Positions 9,471-17,814 of a DNA stretch of 64,000 nucleotides are shown here, piece by piece; position 1 is the first letter of the stretch, and every line of letters starts with the position of its first letter. The translations under genes and the position numbers were made by a program. The stretch spans positions 272,537 through 336,536 of the forward strand of contig NZ_JAOOPY010000005.1 in the NCBI RefSeq assembly GCF_025486315.1, given 5' to 3'. The notes under the pieces are model-generated. The model was not told where the DNA came from. It ran no database searches and saw nothing but the letters and a program-made list of their open reading frames with translations. The stretch is from Variovorax sp. N23 (GTDB lineage: Bacteria; Pseudomonadota; Gammaproteobacteria; Burkholderiales; Burkholderiaceae_C).

Positions 9471-9869
9471 TCAGAGCGGCATGGCCGTCGTGTTGCGTGC
9501 GGCCTCGCGGGCCTCCGCACGGACCGTGGCGCGATCGGCCTGACCAACGGTCGGTGCCGGGAAGCCATACATCGCCGCATCGCTGTAGATGTCGCCTTGG
9601 CGAGCGGCCTGGCTGGCTTGCGCGCGGACGGCAGCGCGGCTCAGGCCCGAGTCCGTCACCGGAGCGACGCCGCCGTACGAGGCTTCGCTGAATTGATCAC
9701 CGGCACGCGCCGCCACACGGGCCTGCGAAGCGACGTCGGCACGGCTCACCGTCGAGTTCACGGTCTGCACGCCCTGGTACGTTTCCGCTTGCGCGCCGCT
9801 GGCGACACCGAGGATGGAAAGAACGACGGCGCCGAGAAATTGCGAGGTCTTCAGTTGCGGGGTCTTCAT
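9471..9869 (-). CDS. DUF4148 domain secreted protein
   Basis: A 132-residue protein with a Sec signal peptide cleaved near GVASGAQA. The mature part has repeated Ala/Arg-rich units with V/LSRA(D/A)V.(S/A)QA and [12 protein letters not shown] spacing, the pattern of the DUF4148 family that is abundant in Burkholderiales. The function is unknown; members are small periplasmic proteins often induced by stress. The ATG at 9867-9869 follows a good AAGGAA ribosome site; an upstream in-frame start at 9944 would bury the signal peptide. It is a single-gene unit with its own terminator. Confidence 0.85.
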   Translation of the reverse strand: MKTPQLKTSQFLGAVVLSILGVASGAQAETYQGVQTVNSTVSRADVASQARVAARAGDQFSEASYGGVAPVTDSGLSRAAVRAQASQAARQGDIYSDAAMYGFPAPTVGQADRATVRAEAREAARNTTAMPL

Positions 9870-10122
9870 GATGATTCCTTCAAAAGTTTGGATGAATTTC
9901 GAACCGGTATCGGGGGGCGCCGTCCTCTTGATGGGGGCGGCCACCGCGCTCGGTGCCTAGCTCACCCAGATCAGCGTCTTCAACCCGGTTGCGTCTGCTG
10001 CTCTGTTGGGATGAATTGTCCGCCGCACACCCACGTGCAACACGGGCCGAAATGAACCACGGTGTTCTCGGGAACGAAACAATGGCGGCATGGCGTCCGA
10101 CGCCGCGGGCCACAATCGAACG
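9870..10122. other. intergenic region between the DUF4148 gene and the permease
   Basis: These 253 bp separate two divergently transcribed genes and should hold the promoters of both. I see no convincing -35/-10 pair, operator dyad or small gene in it. Confidence 0.5.
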
Positions 10123-12669
10123 ATGCGCGCGCTGCTTCTCACCTTCTCCTGGCAGGAACTGCGGCATCACCCGTGGCGCAACGCGGCCGCCGTGGTCGCC
10201 GTGATGCTGGGCGTGGCGCTGGCCTTCTCGGTGCACCTCATCAACGCCTCGGCGCTCGACGAGTTCTCCAGCGCCGTGCGCTCGGTCAACGGCCAGCCCG
10301 ACCTGGAGCTGCGCGCCGCGCAAGGCAGCTTCGACGAGGCGCTGTTCGCGCGGGTGGTGCGCCATCCGCAGGTGGCGCTGGCCAGCCCGGTGGTCGAGGC
10401 TTCTGCAACCGCCGTGGTGGGCGATCGGCGGCTGCCGCTGCGCATCGTCGGTGTCGATGCGCTGGTGCTGCCAACGCTCGCGCCGGCGCTGATGCCGGTG
10501 CCGGCCGACGGTGCAGAACGCTTCTCGCTCTTCGCACCGGGCCAGGTCTTCCTCAATGCCGCCGCACGCACGGCGCTGGGCGACACGGTGCAACGCGTCA
10601 CGCTGCAGATCGGCACGCAGCGCCGCGAGGTGCAGGTTGCCGGCAGCGTCTCGGCCGGTGGCACGGCGCTGGCGGTGATGGACATCGGCGCCGCGCAGGA
10701 GCTGTTCGGGCGCGTCGGCCAGCTCACACGCATCGACCTGCGCCTGGTCGACGGCACCGACCGCGCGGCCTTCACACGGGCGCTCGAAGGTGCGCCCGAT
10801 TGGCCGTCGAACGTGCGCATCGCCGAGCCCGGCGATGCGGCGGAGCGCGTGAGCAACCTCTCGCGCGCCTACCGCGTCAACCTCACGGTGCTGGCGCTGG
10901 TCGCGCTCTTCACGGGTGCCTTCCTGGTGTTCTCAGTGCTGGCGCTCAGCGTCGCCAAGCGGGCGCAGCAGTTCGCGCTGCTCGGCGTGCTGGGCCTCAC
11001 GCCGCGCGGCCGGCTCGGGCTGGTGCTGGCCGAATCGCTGCTGCTCGGCGCGGTCGGCAGCGTCGCGGGCATCGCGCTCGGCGCGGCGCTGGCCGTGTTC
11101 GCGCTGAAGGTGCTCGGCGGCGACCTCGGCGGCGGCTATTTCGCAGGCGTCGCGCCCACGCTGCGCTGGAGCAGCGGGGCCGCCCTGCTCTACGGCGCGC
11201 TGGGCATCGCCGCGGCCGGCGTCGGCGGCTGGTGGCCGGCGCGCGCGGCGCAGTCGCTGCCGGAGGCGCAGACGCTCAAGGGCCTCGGCGCCACGGCCCC
11301 GCAGCGCGGCGGGCGACTCGTGCCGCTGGCGCTGCTGGCGATCGGCGTCGCGCTCGCCAGGCTGCCGCCGATCGCCGACATCCCGGTGGCGGCGTACCTC
11401 TCGGTCGGCTTCCTGCTGGTGGGCGGCATCGCCGCCCTGCCCTGGCTGATCGCGCTGCTGTACGACCGCCTGGCGCCGGCCTTCGCGCAGCGCGTGCTGC
11501 CGATGCTGGCGATCGAGCGCGCGCGCCGCATGCGCGGCACCGCGGCGGTCGCGGTGAGCGGCGTGGTCGCGAGCCTGAGCCTCGCGGTGGCGCTGACGGT
11601 GATGGTCGCGAGCTTCCGCGATTCGGTCACGCGCTGGCTCGACGTGGTGCTGCCGGCCGATCTGTACCTGCGCGTGGCCGGCAGCACGGGCAGCAACGGT
11701 GGCGACGACGCGGCCTTCACGCCCGCCTTCGTGCAGCGACTCGCGCAGTTGCCGGGGGTGGCGCGCACCGGCACGCTGCGGCTGCGTCCGCTGCTGCTCG
11801 ACCCGGCACGCCCGGCCGTCTCGCTGATCGGCCGCAGCTTCGAGGACGGCGGTGCCGCGCGCACGCTGCCGCTGGTCGGCGAGGCGCTGCCGGTGCCCGC
11901 GGGGCAGATCGGCATCTACGTGAGCGAGGCGATGGTCGACCTGTACGACGCCCGGCCGGGCACCACCTTCGCGCCGCTGGCGCGGGGGCTCGGCACGACG
12001 TCGACGTTCTTCGTGGCCGGCGTGTGGCGCGACTACGTGCGCCAGTTCGGCACCATCACGATGGACGCACGCGACTTCGAGCGCCTGACCGGCGACCGCA
12101 GCGCGAGCGACGTGTCGCTGTGGCTCACGCCCGGCGCGGCCGAGGGCGAGGTGCAGGCGGCGGTGCGCCAGCTGGCGGCCGACGAGCCAGGGCTGGGCGA
12201 TGCGGTGGAGCTGTCGTCGGTGGCACAGATCCGCGCGACCTCGCTGCGCATCTTCGACCGCAGCTTCGCGGTCACCTACTGGCTGCAGGCGGTGGCGATC
12301 GCCATCGGGTTGTTCGGCATCGCCGCGAGCTTCAGCGCGCAGGTGCTGGCGCGACGCAAGGAATTCGGCCTGATGGCGCACCTGGGCTTCACGCGCCGCC
12401 AGGTGCTGGCCGTGGTCGCCGGCGAAGGCGCGGCATGGACGGCCATCGGCGCCGTCGCGGGGCTGGCGCTGGGGCTGGCGGTGTCGGTCGTGCTGGTGCA
12501 TGTGGTGAACCCGCAGAGCTTCCACTGGACGATGGACCTGCTGGTGCCCTGGCGGCGGCTGGTGGCGCTGTGCGCCGCGGTGGTCGCAGCCGGTACGCTC
12601 ACGGCCTGGCTGGCGGGCCGCGCGGCCGCCGGGCGCGACGCCGTGCTGGCGGTCAAGGAAGATTGGTAG
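10123..12669 (+). CDS. FtsX-family ABC transporter permease (double FtsX domain)
   Basis: An 848-residue inner-membrane permease built from two FtsX units: an N-terminal helix, a long periplasmic domain of the MacB type, three helices, then a repeat of the arrangement (second periplasmic part from about residue 520). Recognisable parts are LQELRHHPWRN-like FSWQELRHHPWRN at the N terminus and ARRKEFGLMAHLGFTRRQVL, the cytoplasmic coupling segment near the C terminus. Such permeases work in lipoprotein extraction or toxin/lipid export rather than classical import. It should partner with the ATPase at 7720. The ATG at 10123 is preferred over one at 10090 because it places the first helix normally. 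Confidence 0.9.
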   Translation: MRALLLTFSWQELRHHPWRNAAAVVAVMLGVALAFSVHLINASALDEFSSAVRSVNGQPDLELRAAQGSFDEALFARVVRHPQVALASPVVEASATAVVGDRRLPLRIVGVDALVLPTLAPALMPVPADGAERFSLFAPGQVFLNAAARTALGDTVQRVTLQIGTQRREVQVAGSVSAGGTALAVMDIGAAQELFGRVGQLTRIDLRLVDGTDRAAFTRALEGAPDWPSNVRIAEPGDAAERVSNLSRAYRVNLTVLALVALFTGAFLVFSVLALSVAKRAQQFALLGVLGLTPRGRLGLVLAESLLLGAVGSVAGIALGAALAVFALKVLGGDLGGGYFAGVAPTLRWSSGAALLYGALGIAAAGVGGWWPARAAQSLPEAQTLKGLGATAPQRGGRLVPLALLAIGVALARLPPIADIPVAAYLSVGFLLVGGIAALPWLIALLYDRLAPAFAQRVLPMLAIERARRMRGTAAVAVSGVVASLSLAVALTVMVASFRDSVTRWLDVVLPADLYLRVAGSTGSNGGDDAAFTPAFVQRLAQLPGVARTGTLRLRPLLLDPARPAVSLIGRSFEDGGAARTLPLVGEALPVPAGQIGIYVSEAMVDLYDARPGTTFAPLARGLGTTSTFFVAGVWRDYVRQFGTITMDARDFERLTGDRSASDVSLWLTPGAAEGEVQAAVRQLAADEPGLGDAVELSSVAQIRATSLRIFDRSFAVTYWLQAVAIAIGLFGIAASFSAQVLARRKEFGLMAHLGFTRRQVLAVVAGEGAAWTAIGAVAGLALGLAVSVVLVHVVNPQSFHWTMDLLVPWRRLVALCAAVVAAGTLTAWLAGRAAAGRDAVLAVKEDW

Positions 12670-12684
12670 AGAGAACCCTGAAAT

Positions 12685-14043
12685 ATGAACAAAGACGACA
12701 CCCTGGGCGGCCGCAGCGCCGCCGAATGGCGCAGCGCCATCCCGCTCATCGACGACCTGGTCGCGCTGAAGGAACTGAGCTGGTTCAACCCCGGCATCGC
12801 GCCCACGGCGCAAGCGCTGGCCGATGTCGGCCTGGATGCATCGGACGTCGCCGCGGCCAGCGCGCGGCTGCAGCGCTTCGCGCCGTGGATCGCGCGTGTG
12901 TTCCCCGAGACGCGGGCCGCCGGCGGGCTGATCGAATCGGACATCGCCGCATTGCCCGCGATGCAGGCCGCGCTGTGCCGCGACGCCGGCATCACGCCGC
13001 AGGGCGCGCTGTGGCTCAAGAAGGACAGCCACCTGCCCATCTCCGGCTCGATCAAGGCGCGCGGCGGCATCTACGAGGTGCTCGCGCATGCGGAGCGCCT
13101 GGCCCTGGCCGCCGGCCTGCTGCGCGAGGACGACGACTACGCACGGCTCGACAGCGACGCCTTCCGCGCCTTCTTCGGCCGGCACCGCATCGCCGTCGGC
13201 TCGACCGGCAACCTCGGCCTGTCGATCGGCCTGATGGGCGCCAAGCTCGGTTTCCACGTCACGGTCCACATGTCGGCCGACGCGCGCGCCTGGAAGAAGG
13301 CGCGGCTGCGCGCGAACGGCGTGCACGTGGTCGAGTACGCGTCCGACTACAGCGCCGCCGTGGCGGAGGGTCGCCGCCAGGCCGAGGCCGATCCGCAGTG
13401 CCACTTCGTCGACGACGAGAATTCGACCGACCTCTTCCTCGGCTACGCGGTCGCGGCGGAGCGGCTGCAGCAGCAACTGACCGCCGAGGGCATCGCGGTC
13501 GATGTCGAGCACCCGCTCTTCGTCTACCTGCCCTGCGGCGTGGGCGGCGGGCCGGGCGGCGTGGCCTTCGGGCTGAAGCTGATCTTCGGCGACGCGGTGC
13601 ACTGCGTCTTCGCCGAGCCTACGCACGCGCCCTGCATGCTGCTGGGCGTGCGCACCGGCCTGCACGAAGACGTGGCGGTACAGGACTTCGGCATCGACGG
13701 TGTGACCGCCGCCGACGGCCTGGCCGTGGGCCGGCCCTCGGGCTTCGTCGGGCGCGCGATGCAACGCCTCATCGACGGCTACATCACGGTGAGCGACGAC
13801 ACGCTGTACCGGCGCATCGCGCAGATGGACGCGCTCGAGGGTGTGCGGCTCGAGCCCTCGGCCGTGGCTGGCCTGCCCGGCATGGTGCAGGTGCTGACCG
13901 AGACACAGGGCTACCGCCAACGGATGGGGCTGTCCAGCGAACGGATGGCGCACGCCACGCACCTGGTGTGGGCCACCGGCGGCGGGATGGTGCCGGAGGA
14001 CGAGATGGCCAGCTACCTCGCGCAGGGCCGCGCACTCGCATGA
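12685..14043 (+). CDS. dsdA: D-serine dehydratase
   Basis: A 452-residue PLP enzyme converting D-serine to pyruvate and ammonia. The catalytic lysine is K124 in [13 protein letters not shown], preceded by [11 protein letters not shown]. The glycine loop [11 protein letters not shown], the [15 protein letters not shown] segment and [11 protein letters not shown] are all DsdA hallmarks, and the length matches the monomeric enzyme. It starts 15 bp after the permease and its stop overlaps the start of the lipocalin gene, so it is embedded in the transport operon. No DsdC-type regulator or D-serine transporter is visible nearby. Confidence 0.94.
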   Translation: MNKDDTLGGRSAAEWRSAIPLIDDLVALKELSWFNPGIAPTAQALADVGLDASDVAAASARLQRFAPWIARVFPETRAAGGLIESDIAALPAMQAALCRDAGITPQGALWLKKDSHLPISGSIKARGGIYEVLAHAERLALAAGLLREDDDYARLDSDAFRAFFGRHRIAVGSTGNLGLSIGLMGAKLGFHVTVHMSADARAWKKARLRANGVHVVEYASDYSAAVAEGRRQAEADPQCHFVDDENSTDLFLGYAVAAERLQQQLTAEGIAVDVEHPLFVYLPCGVGGGPGGVAFGLKLIFGDAVHCVFAEPTHAPCMLLGVRTGLHEDVAVQDFGIDGVTAADGLAVGRPSGFVGRAMQRLIDGYITVSDDTLYRRIAQMDALEGVRLEPSAVAGLPGMVQVLTETQGYRQRMGLSSERMAHATHLVWATGGGMVPEDEMASYLAQGRALA

Positions 14044-15092
14044 ACCCGATGCATCGCCGCACCCTGCTGCTGGCGATGCTGTCGGCGCCCGCCGCCTGGG
14101 CACTGCCGCCGCGGGCATTGCAGTTTCCGCGCGACTTCGGCAGCCACCCCGACCTGCGCACCGAGTGGTGGTACATCACCGGCCACGCGCAGTCGGGCAC
14201 GCGCGAATTCGGCTTCCAGCTGACCTTCTTCCGCTCGCGCGTGGACGACACCCAAGCCATGCGCTCGGCCTTCGCGGCGAAGCAACTGATCTTCGCGCAC
14301 GCCGCCGTCACCGACCTGCAGGGCCGCCGGCTGCTGCACGACCAGCGCATCGCGCGCGCCGGCTTCGGCATCGCAGAGGCCGGTGAGGCCGATACCGACG
14401 TGCGCCTGCGCGACTGGACGCTGCAACGCAGTGCCGGCGGCGGCTACCAGGCGCGGCTGCCGGCCGGCGACTTCGCGCTGGCGCTCGACTTCATGCCCAC
14501 GCAGCCGGTGCTGCTGCAGGGCAGCGCCGGCCTGTCGCGCAAGGGGCCGCAGCCCGAGCAGGCCAGCTACTACTACAGCGAGCCGCAGCTCGCCACGCGC
14601 GGCCGGCTCATGGCGCAGGGCCAGGCCTTCGACGTCGAAGGCACCGCGTGGCTCGACCACGAGTGGAGCGAGGCGCTGATGCACCCCGAGGCGGTCGGCT
14701 GGGACTGGATCGGCATGAACCTCGACGACGGCAGCGCGCTTACCGCCTTCCATCTGCGGCGCGCCGACGGCAGCGCGCTGTGGGGCGGCGGCTCGTGGCG
14801 GCCGCGCGGCGGCGAGGCGCGCAGCTTCGGTGCCGACGCCGTGCACTTCGCTGCCGAGCGCCGCTGGGCCAGCCCGCGCACGCAGGCCGCCTACCCGGTG
14901 CAGTGGCGCATCGGCACGCCCGCCGGGCGCTTCACCGTGCGGGCGCTGCTCGACGACCAGGAGCTCGACAGCCGCGGCTCGACCGGCGCCGTGTACTGGG
15001 AAGGCTTGAGCGAGCTGCTCGACGACCAGGGCCGGCGCGTCGGGCGGGGCTACCTGGAAATGACGGGCTACGCGGCGCGCCTGCGGCTGTAG
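14040..15092 (+). CDS. AttH/CrtC-type lipocalin-like exported protein
   Basis: A 350-residue protein with a twin-arginine-like or Sec signal ([18 protein letters not shown]) and the two lipocalin-like halves of the carotenoid 1,2-hydratase/AttH family. Diagnostic motifs are [21 protein letters not shown] and WLDHEWSE. No carotenoid genes are present, so a hydratase role is unlikely. Homologues commonly sit next to an FtsX-type permease and LolD-like ATPase and are thought to handle a lipidic ligand in the periplasm. The start codon overlaps the dsdA stop by 4 bp. Confidence 0.88.
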   Translation: MNPMHRRTLLLAMLSAPAAWALPPRALQFPRDFGSHPDLRTEWWYITGHAQSGTREFGFQLTFFRSRVDDTQAMRSAFAAKQLIFAHAAVTDLQGRRLLHDQRIARAGFGIAEAGEADTDVRLRDWTLQRSAGGGYQARLPAGDFALALDFMPTQPVLLQGSAGLSRKGPQPEQASYYYSEPQLATRGRLMAQGQAFDVEGTAWLDHEWSEALMHPEAVGWDWIGMNLDDGSALTAFHLRRADGSALWGGGSWRPRGGEARSFGADAVHFAAERRWASPRTQAAYPVQWRIGTPAGRFTVRALLDDQELDSRGSTGAVYWEGLSELLDDQGRRVGRGYLEMTGYAARLRL

Positions 15093-15109
15093 CGGCCGCT
15101 GCATCCGGC

Positions 15110-15131
15110 TTCACACGGCCTTTACACGGCC
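15110..15131 (+). promoter_or_regulatory. tandem direct repeat upstream of baeS, possible response-regulator box
   Basis: TTCACACGGCC is followed immediately by TTTACACGGCC, two 11-bp direct repeats differing at one base. OmpR-family regulators bind such tandem half-sites about one helical turn apart. It lies 18 bp after the lipocalin stop and 128 bp before the baeS start. Autoregulation by the adjacent BaeR-like protein is an inference. Confidence 0.5.
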
Positions 15132-15203
15132 GACACCTGGCGTGTTCGTGCCGTCCCGAGAATCGCTGGCGGTCGCGATGCCCACCACCGCATCGCCCGC
15201 ATC

Positions 15204-15224
15204 TCCCAAATCTCTCCGACATTC
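15204..15224 (+). promoter_or_regulatory. TCCCA-type motif, copy 1 (upstream of baeS)
   Basis: TCCCAAATCTC followed by TCCGACATTC, two half-sites beginning TCC. It is the most divergent of three copies of a motif also found at 17546-17565 and on the minus strand at 21465-21484. It lies 35 bp before the baeS ATG. Confidence 0.4.
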
Positions 15225-15259
15225 CCCCGCAAGATCGCGCCGTCACCTCGGCCCTGTCG

Positions 15260-16837
15260 ATGCACCACCCGCAGCGCACCGCGCCTTCTCCGAAACGGAC
15301 CCCTGTGCGCCGCCCTCTTTTTCCTCGCCTGACGCTCTCCCGAAAGATCTTCCTCGCGCTCGCGACGCTGCTCGTCCTGCTGCTGCTGATCTTCACCGCG
15401 TTCTCGATCGTCGGCCTGCAGCGCGGCCTCGGGCCTTACGCGGCGGAGATCCAGATCCGCCGCATGACCTGGCTGGTCGAGCAATTGCAGAAGAAGTACG
15501 CCGTCGACGGCAGTTGGGACGTGCTGCGGCGCGACGGCCTGGTCTGGCCGCGCCTGCAGTGGGGCGAGCGCGACGTGGCCGGCGCGCAGCTCGGGGGGCG
15601 CCGCCTGCCGCCCTGGTACGACCGCTCCGGCCCGCCGCCCGGCGACGGCGTGCTGCCCCTGAACGGCCGCGCATTCCTCCCACCGCCGCCCGACGAAACC
15701 CCCGATGGCGGGCCCGACCTGATCTTCAAGCACCTCGGCGTGATCGATGCCGACGGCGCTCATGTGGCCGGGGCGCATGTCAACACGCCCGACGCGGCGC
15801 GCCTGCCCCTGATGCAACGCAACCGGGTCGTCGGCTACCTCGTGCTGGCGCCACCGGAGGTGTTCCGGGGCCAGGTCGATCGCGCCTTCCTGGCGCGCCA
15901 GTCGGGCTTCCTGGCCTGGACCGGCCTGGTCGGGCTGGGCGTGGCGCTGGTGCTGTCGTGGCTGGTGGCACGCCGCTGGCTCGCGCCCATCGATGGGCTC
16001 AGCCGCGCCGCGCAGGAGATCGCCCACGGTCGCCTCCACACCCGCGTGGTGGTGGACGGCACCGACGAGCTCGCGCTGCTCGGCCAGACCTTCAACTCCA
16101 TGGCCGAACGGCTCGACACCATCGAAACCTCGCGCCGCGCCTGGCTGGCCGACGTCGCGCACGAGCTGCGCACCCCGCTGGCCGCGATGCGGGCCGAGAT
16201 CGAAGCCTTGCAGGACGGCGTGCGCCGCTTCGACGACAAGACCGCGCTGCGGCTGCACCGCCAGGTGATGCGGCTCGGCCAGCTGGTCGACGACCTGCGC
16301 AGCAGCATGCGCGAGCCGGACGGCGTGACCGCGCACGGCATCTCCCCGTTCACAACCGTGTTCCCCTTCACGCTGCTGACCGAGGCCGTCGAGATGATGC
16401 GCGAGCGCTTCGCGCAGCGCGACATCGCGGTCGACACGCGCCGCCTGGGCAGCGTCGACAACGGGCTGGCCATGCGTGGCGATGCGCCGCGCATGCACCA
16501 GGTCTTCATGAACCTGCTGGAGAACGCGCTCAACTACACCGACGCCGGCGGCAGCGTGCGGCTGAGCGCCAGCGTCGAAGGCAGCACCAGCGACGGCCTG
16601 CTGCACCTGCGTTTCGACGACAGCGCGCCCGGCCCGCTGGTGCACGAGGTCCCGCGGCTGTTCGACCGCCTGTTCCGCGGCGAGGCATCGCGCAGCCGCG
16701 AAACCGGCGGCTCCGGCCTCGGCCTGTCCATCTGCCGCACCATCGTCGAAGAACACGGCGGCAGCATCGACGCCTCGCCGTCGCCGATGGGCGGCCTGCG
16801 CGTCATCGTCACCCTTCCCCTGAGCCCCGCCCCATGA
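15260..16837 (+). CDS. baeS: sensor histidine kinase, BaeS type
   Basis: A 525-residue inner-membrane sensor. A first transmembrane helix at about residues 33-55 (KIFLALATLLVLLLLIFTAF) and a second at about 215-240 flank a periplasmic domain of about 160 residues rich in Pro/Gly. A HAMP domain (WLVARRWLAPIDGLSRAAQEI), the H-box DVAHELRTPLAAMRAEIE with its phosphorylated His, the N-box MNLLENALNYTDAGG and GGSGLGLSICRTIVEEHGG follow. The D-box is degenerate (FDDSAPGP), as usual in BaeS kinases. BaeS senses envelope stress. A GTG at 15305 in frame is an alternative start. The stop overlaps baeR by 4 bp. Confidence 0.9.
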   Translation: MHHPQRTAPSPKRTPVRRPLFPRLTLSRKIFLALATLLVLLLLIFTAFSIVGLQRGLGPYAAEIQIRRMTWLVEQLQKKYAVDGSWDVLRRDGLVWPRLQWGERDVAGAQLGGRRLPPWYDRSGPPPGDGVLPLNGRAFLPPPPDETPDGGPDLIFKHLGVIDADGAHVAGAHVNTPDAARLPLMQRNRVVGYLVLAPPEVFRGQVDRAFLARQSGFLAWTGLVGLGVALVLSWLVARRWLAPIDGLSRAAQEIAHGRLHTRVVVDGTDELALLGQTFNSMAERLDTIETSRRAWLADVAHELRTPLAAMRAEIEALQDGVRRFDDKTALRLHRQVMRLGQLVDDLRSSMREPDGVTAHGISPFTTVFPFTLLTEAVEMMRERFAQRDIAVDTRRLGSVDNGLAMRGDAPRMHQVFMNLLENALNYTDAGGSVRLSASVEGSTSDGLLHLRFDDSAPGPLVHEVPRLFDRLFRGEASRSRETGGSGLGLSICRTIVEEHGGSIDASPSPMGGLRVIVTLPLSPAP

Positions 16838-17517
16838 CCCGCATTCTCATCGTCGAAGACGAACACGACATCGCCTCGGTGCTGCAGGACTACCTGCGGC
16901 ACGAGGGCTACGACACCGAGCACATCGCCGATGGGCAGCTCGCGCTGGCACGCATCCAGGCCGACCCGCCCGACCTGACGCTGCTGGACGTCATGCTGCC
17001 GCGGCTCGACGGCCTGGCCGTGCTGCGCGGCGCCCGCGCGCACTCCGACGCGCCGGTGATCATGCTCACCGCGCGCACGGAGGAAATCGACCGGCTGATC
17101 GGCCTCGAGCTGGGGGCGGACGACTACATCTGCAAGCCCTTCTCGCCGCGCGAAGTGGTGGCGCGGGTGCGCGCAGTGCTGCGCCGCACGGCCCAGCAGG
17201 CCGCCGTGTCGAACGGCCCCGCGTGTGCGCTCGCGCTCGACGAGGAACAGTGGAGCGCCAACCTGCATGGCGAGCCGCTCAACCTGACACGGCGCGAGTT
17301 CCGCCTGCTGCAGGCACTGGCGCGCCACCCCGGCCGCATCTTCTCGCGCGGGCAACTGCTCGAGCTGGCCTACGAGCCGGTCGACGACGTGACCGAACGC
17401 GCCGTCGACAGCCACATCAAGAACCTGCGACGCAAGCTCTCCGCACGCTCGCCGTCGCACGACTGGATCCGTTCGGTGTACGGCATCGGCTTCTCGCTGG
17501 AGGCGCCGGACGCCTGA
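16834..17517 (+). CDS. baeR: response regulator, BaeR type
   Basis: A 227-residue OmpR/PhoB-family transcription factor. The receiver domain has the acidic pair E8/D9, phosphoacceptor D52 in LLDVMLPRLDG, T in MLTAR and K in CKPFSPRE. A winged-helix DNA-binding domain follows (LTRREFRLLQALARHPGRIFSRGQL, then TERAVDSHIKNLRRKL and IRSVYGIGFSL). It forms a two-gene unit with baeS. In enterobacteria BaeR activates mdtABC efflux genes and spy. Here the next genes are a lipoprotein and a short TolC-like protein, and no RND pump is in the window. Confidence 0.93.
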   Translation: MTRILIVEDEHDIASVLQDYLRHEGYDTEHIADGQLALARIQADPPDLTLLDVMLPRLDGLAVLRGARAHSDAPVIMLTARTEEIDRLIGLELGADDYICKPFSPREVVARVRAVLRRTAQQAAVSNGPACALALDEEQWSANLHGEPLNLTRREFRLLQALARHPGRIFSRGQLLELAYEPVDDVTERAVDSHIKNLRRKLSARSPSHDWIRSVYGIGFSLEAPDA

Positions 17518-17545
17518 CCCGGCCGTCACGGGCGCAGCGTCGCGT

Positions 17546-17565
17546 TCCCATATTCCTCCGCATTC
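17546..17565 (+). promoter_or_regulatory. TCCCA-type motif, copy 2 (upstream of the Pro-rich lipoprotein)
   Basis: TCCCATATTCCTCCGCATTC matches the minus-strand copy at 21465-21484 at 18 of 20 positions. It reads as two tandem half-sites, TCC-CAT-ATTCC and TCCG-CAT-TCGC. It lies 39 bp before the lipoprotein ATG and 28 bp after the baeR stop. Confidence 0.5.
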
Positions 17566-17604
17566 GCTGCGCACAGTCGAGGCTTCTCAACAAGGAGTCG
17601 AGTG

Positions 17605-17799
17605 ATGAAAAGACGCGATGGCGTATTGGCCGTGATGGCCGCCCTGGCGCTGAGCGGCTGTGTCATGCTGCCGCCCCCGCCGCCATTTCCGCCCCCACCG
17701 CCACCCCATACGCCTCGCCCACCGGGCGAGGCGCTGGAGGGCAGTCGCGAGCGCGACGACGATGGTCAGCCGGTGGTCCGGCCCGGACGCCAGCCCTGA
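17605..17799 (+). CDS. small proline-rich lipoprotein
   Basis: A 64-residue predicted lipoprotein with lipobox LSGC (Cys19), followed by an almost uninterrupted proline run (about a dozen Pro at residues 23-36) and a charged tail rich in Glu, Arg and Asp. The AGGAG at 17593-17597 sits 7 bp before the ATG. No family is recognised. The stiff proline stretch could span periplasm or peptidoglycan. It lies between baeR and the TolC-like gene with 15 bp to the latter, and has a TCCCA-type motif upstream. Confidence 0.7.
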   Translation: MKRRDGVLAVMAALALSGCVMLPPPPPFPPPPPPHTPRPPGEALEGSRERDDDGQPVVRPGRQP

Positions 17800-17814
17800 G
17801 CCCGCGAGGCGCGC

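Noticed and set aside
10933..14118. A very long open frame on the minus strand (over 1000 codons) opposite the permease and dsdA
   Set aside because: It is antisense to well-supported genes, rich in Arg/His/Gln with no recognisable domain. Similar frames at 27554-30853, 35853-38987 and 18828-21683 on the plus strand are the usual effect of high GC at third codon positions.
14040..15092. Carotenoid 1,2-hydratase (CrtC) function
   Set aside because: The fold matches, but no carotenoid biosynthesis genes are present, and the setting with an FtsX-type permease fits the AttH-like exporter group better.
17663..17715. CCGCC/CCACC run in the Pro-rich lipoprotein as a DNA-level tandem repeat
   Set aside because: It is explained by consecutive proline codons within the coding frame.
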